Positions 5,792 through 6,430 of a stretch of 6,430 nt of DNA are shown one piece after another. The stretch comes from Deltaproteobacteria bacterium (GTDB lineage Bacteria > SAR324 > NAC60-12), in contig DPLM01000287.1 of assembly GCA_003541985.1 (NCBI GenBank), positions 1 to 6,430 of the forward strand, in the 5' to 3' direction. Below the pieces are notes generated by a model. The model made no database searches. It had not been told where the DNA came from and saw nothing but the letters and a program-made list of their open reading frames with translations. The stretch's first letter is position 1, and every line of letters starts with the position of its first letter. Made by a program: the position numbers and the translations under genes.

Positions 5792-6430
5792 ATGAATACT
5801 TCGCCAAATCCAGAAAGCTCAGCCCAGCCAGTCATCCAAATCCAAAAGATGAACAAGTGGTTTGGGCAATTTCATGTTCTGAAAGAAATTGATCTGGAGG
5901 TAGTCACAGGTGAACGAATCGTGATCTGTGGGCCCTCAGGTTCCGGAAAATCCACACTGATTCGCTGTATCAACCGACTGGAGGAGCATCAAGAAGGACA
6001 GATCGTGGTGGACGGAATTGAGTTGACCAGTGACCTAAAACATATTGAGCTAGTGCGGAGAGAGGTTGGAATGGTCTTTCAACACTTCAATTTATTTCCA
6101 CACCTCACCGTATTGGAGAACTGTACACTGGCACCAATCTGGGTTCGCAAGCAGCCTAAGGCAGAGGCAGAGACTACCGCAATGAAGTATTTGGAGCGAG
6201 TCAAGATTCCGGATCAGGCTCACAAATATCCAGGGCAACTATCAGGTGGTCAGCAACAACGGGTAGCCATCGCACGTTCGCTCTGCATGCAACCCCGCAT
6301 CATGCTCTTTGACGAACCAACTTCTGCTCTGGATCCTGAAATGATCAAAGAAGTGTTGGACGTCATGATTGAGCTAGCAGAAACAGGAATGACGATGCTC
6401 GTAGTCACCCACGAAATGGGCTTTGCCCGA
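5792..6430 (+). CDS. aapP: General L-amino acid ABC transporter, ATP-binding protein, 3' end cut
   Basis: Cytoplasmic ATPase that dimerises beneath AapQ/AapM and drives import. The first 213 residues are present of about 255-260 usual. All nucleotide-binding elements inside the window are intact: Walker A GPSGSGKST (47-55), Q-loop Q97 in VFQHFNLFPHLTV, signature LSGGQQQR (150-157), Walker B IMLFDEP (170-176) with catalytic E175, D-loop SALD (178-181), and switch histidine H207 in VTHEMGF. ENCTLAPIWVRK (109-120) and NRLEEHQEG (61-69) are characteristic of the AapP/BztD group. ATG 5792 gives the about 20-residue lead-in seen in the family; an in-frame stop at 5768 and a lone TTG at 5783 leave no better upstream start. 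No good Shine-Dalgarno is visible. Only the C-terminal 40-50 residues lie outside the window. Confidence 0.96.
   Translation, partial: MNTSPNPESSAQPVIQIQKMNKWFGQFHVLKEIDLEVVTGERIVICGPSGSGKSTLIRCINRLEEHQEGQIVVDGIELTSDLKHIELVRREVGMVFQHFNLFPHLTVLENCTLAPIWVRKQPKAEAETTAMKYLERVKIPDQAHKYPGQLSGGQQQRVAIARSLCMQPRIMLFDEPTSALDPEMIKEVLDVMIELAETGMTMLVVTHEMGFAR

Noticed and set aside
1..6430. CRISPR array, tRNA/rRNA, prophage, toxin-antitoxin or defence system
   Set aside because: I saw no spaced repeat array, RNA-gene hallmark, recombinase or defence-type motif. All large ORFs are housekeeping or transport genes.

Overview
The window reads as ordinary chromosome of a Gram-negative, proteobacterium-like organism. 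The evidence is a periplasmic binding protein with a classical Sec signal, a complete Aap/Bzt-type polar amino acid importer, and a monomeric AcnA-type aconitase. Base composition looks like the mid-40s percent G+C by eye, lower than the rhizobia and Rhodobacter where Aap/Bzt were characterised. A marine or uncultured proteobacterial lineage would fit, but the taxon cannot be fixed from this sequence.

Layout. Positions 1-1854 (minus strand) hold the first 618 codons of aconitate hydratase AcnA; its C-terminal domain lies beyond the left edge. Positions 1855-2298 are a divergent control region with no large gene. It contains candidate promoters for both sides, a 16-bp direct repeat in two copies, three short inverted repeats near the promoters, and a possible 35-codon membrane-peptide ORF with a near-perfect Shine-Dalgarno. 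From 2299 to the right edge (plus strand) lies the operon aapJ (2299-3327, binding protein), aapQ (3406-4584) and aapM (4587-5717, permeases), and aapP (5792 to the edge, ATPase; 213 codons present).

The four aap genes make one machine. AapJ captures L-amino acids in the periplasm, AapQ and AapM form the membrane channel, and an AapP dimer powers it by ATP hydrolysis. The spacings differ: 78 nt with a strong hairpin after aapJ, 2 nt between the permease genes, and 74 nt before aapP. Strong Shine-Dalgarno sequences precede aapJ and aapM, but none is evident before aapQ or aapP. This suggests that stoichiometry is set after transcription, with the binding protein in excess.

I looked for an undescribed system and did not find one. 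Every large ORF belongs to a well-known family and all key catalytic residues that fall inside the window are intact. The parts worth a second look are regulatory: the divergent region and the intercistronic structures.
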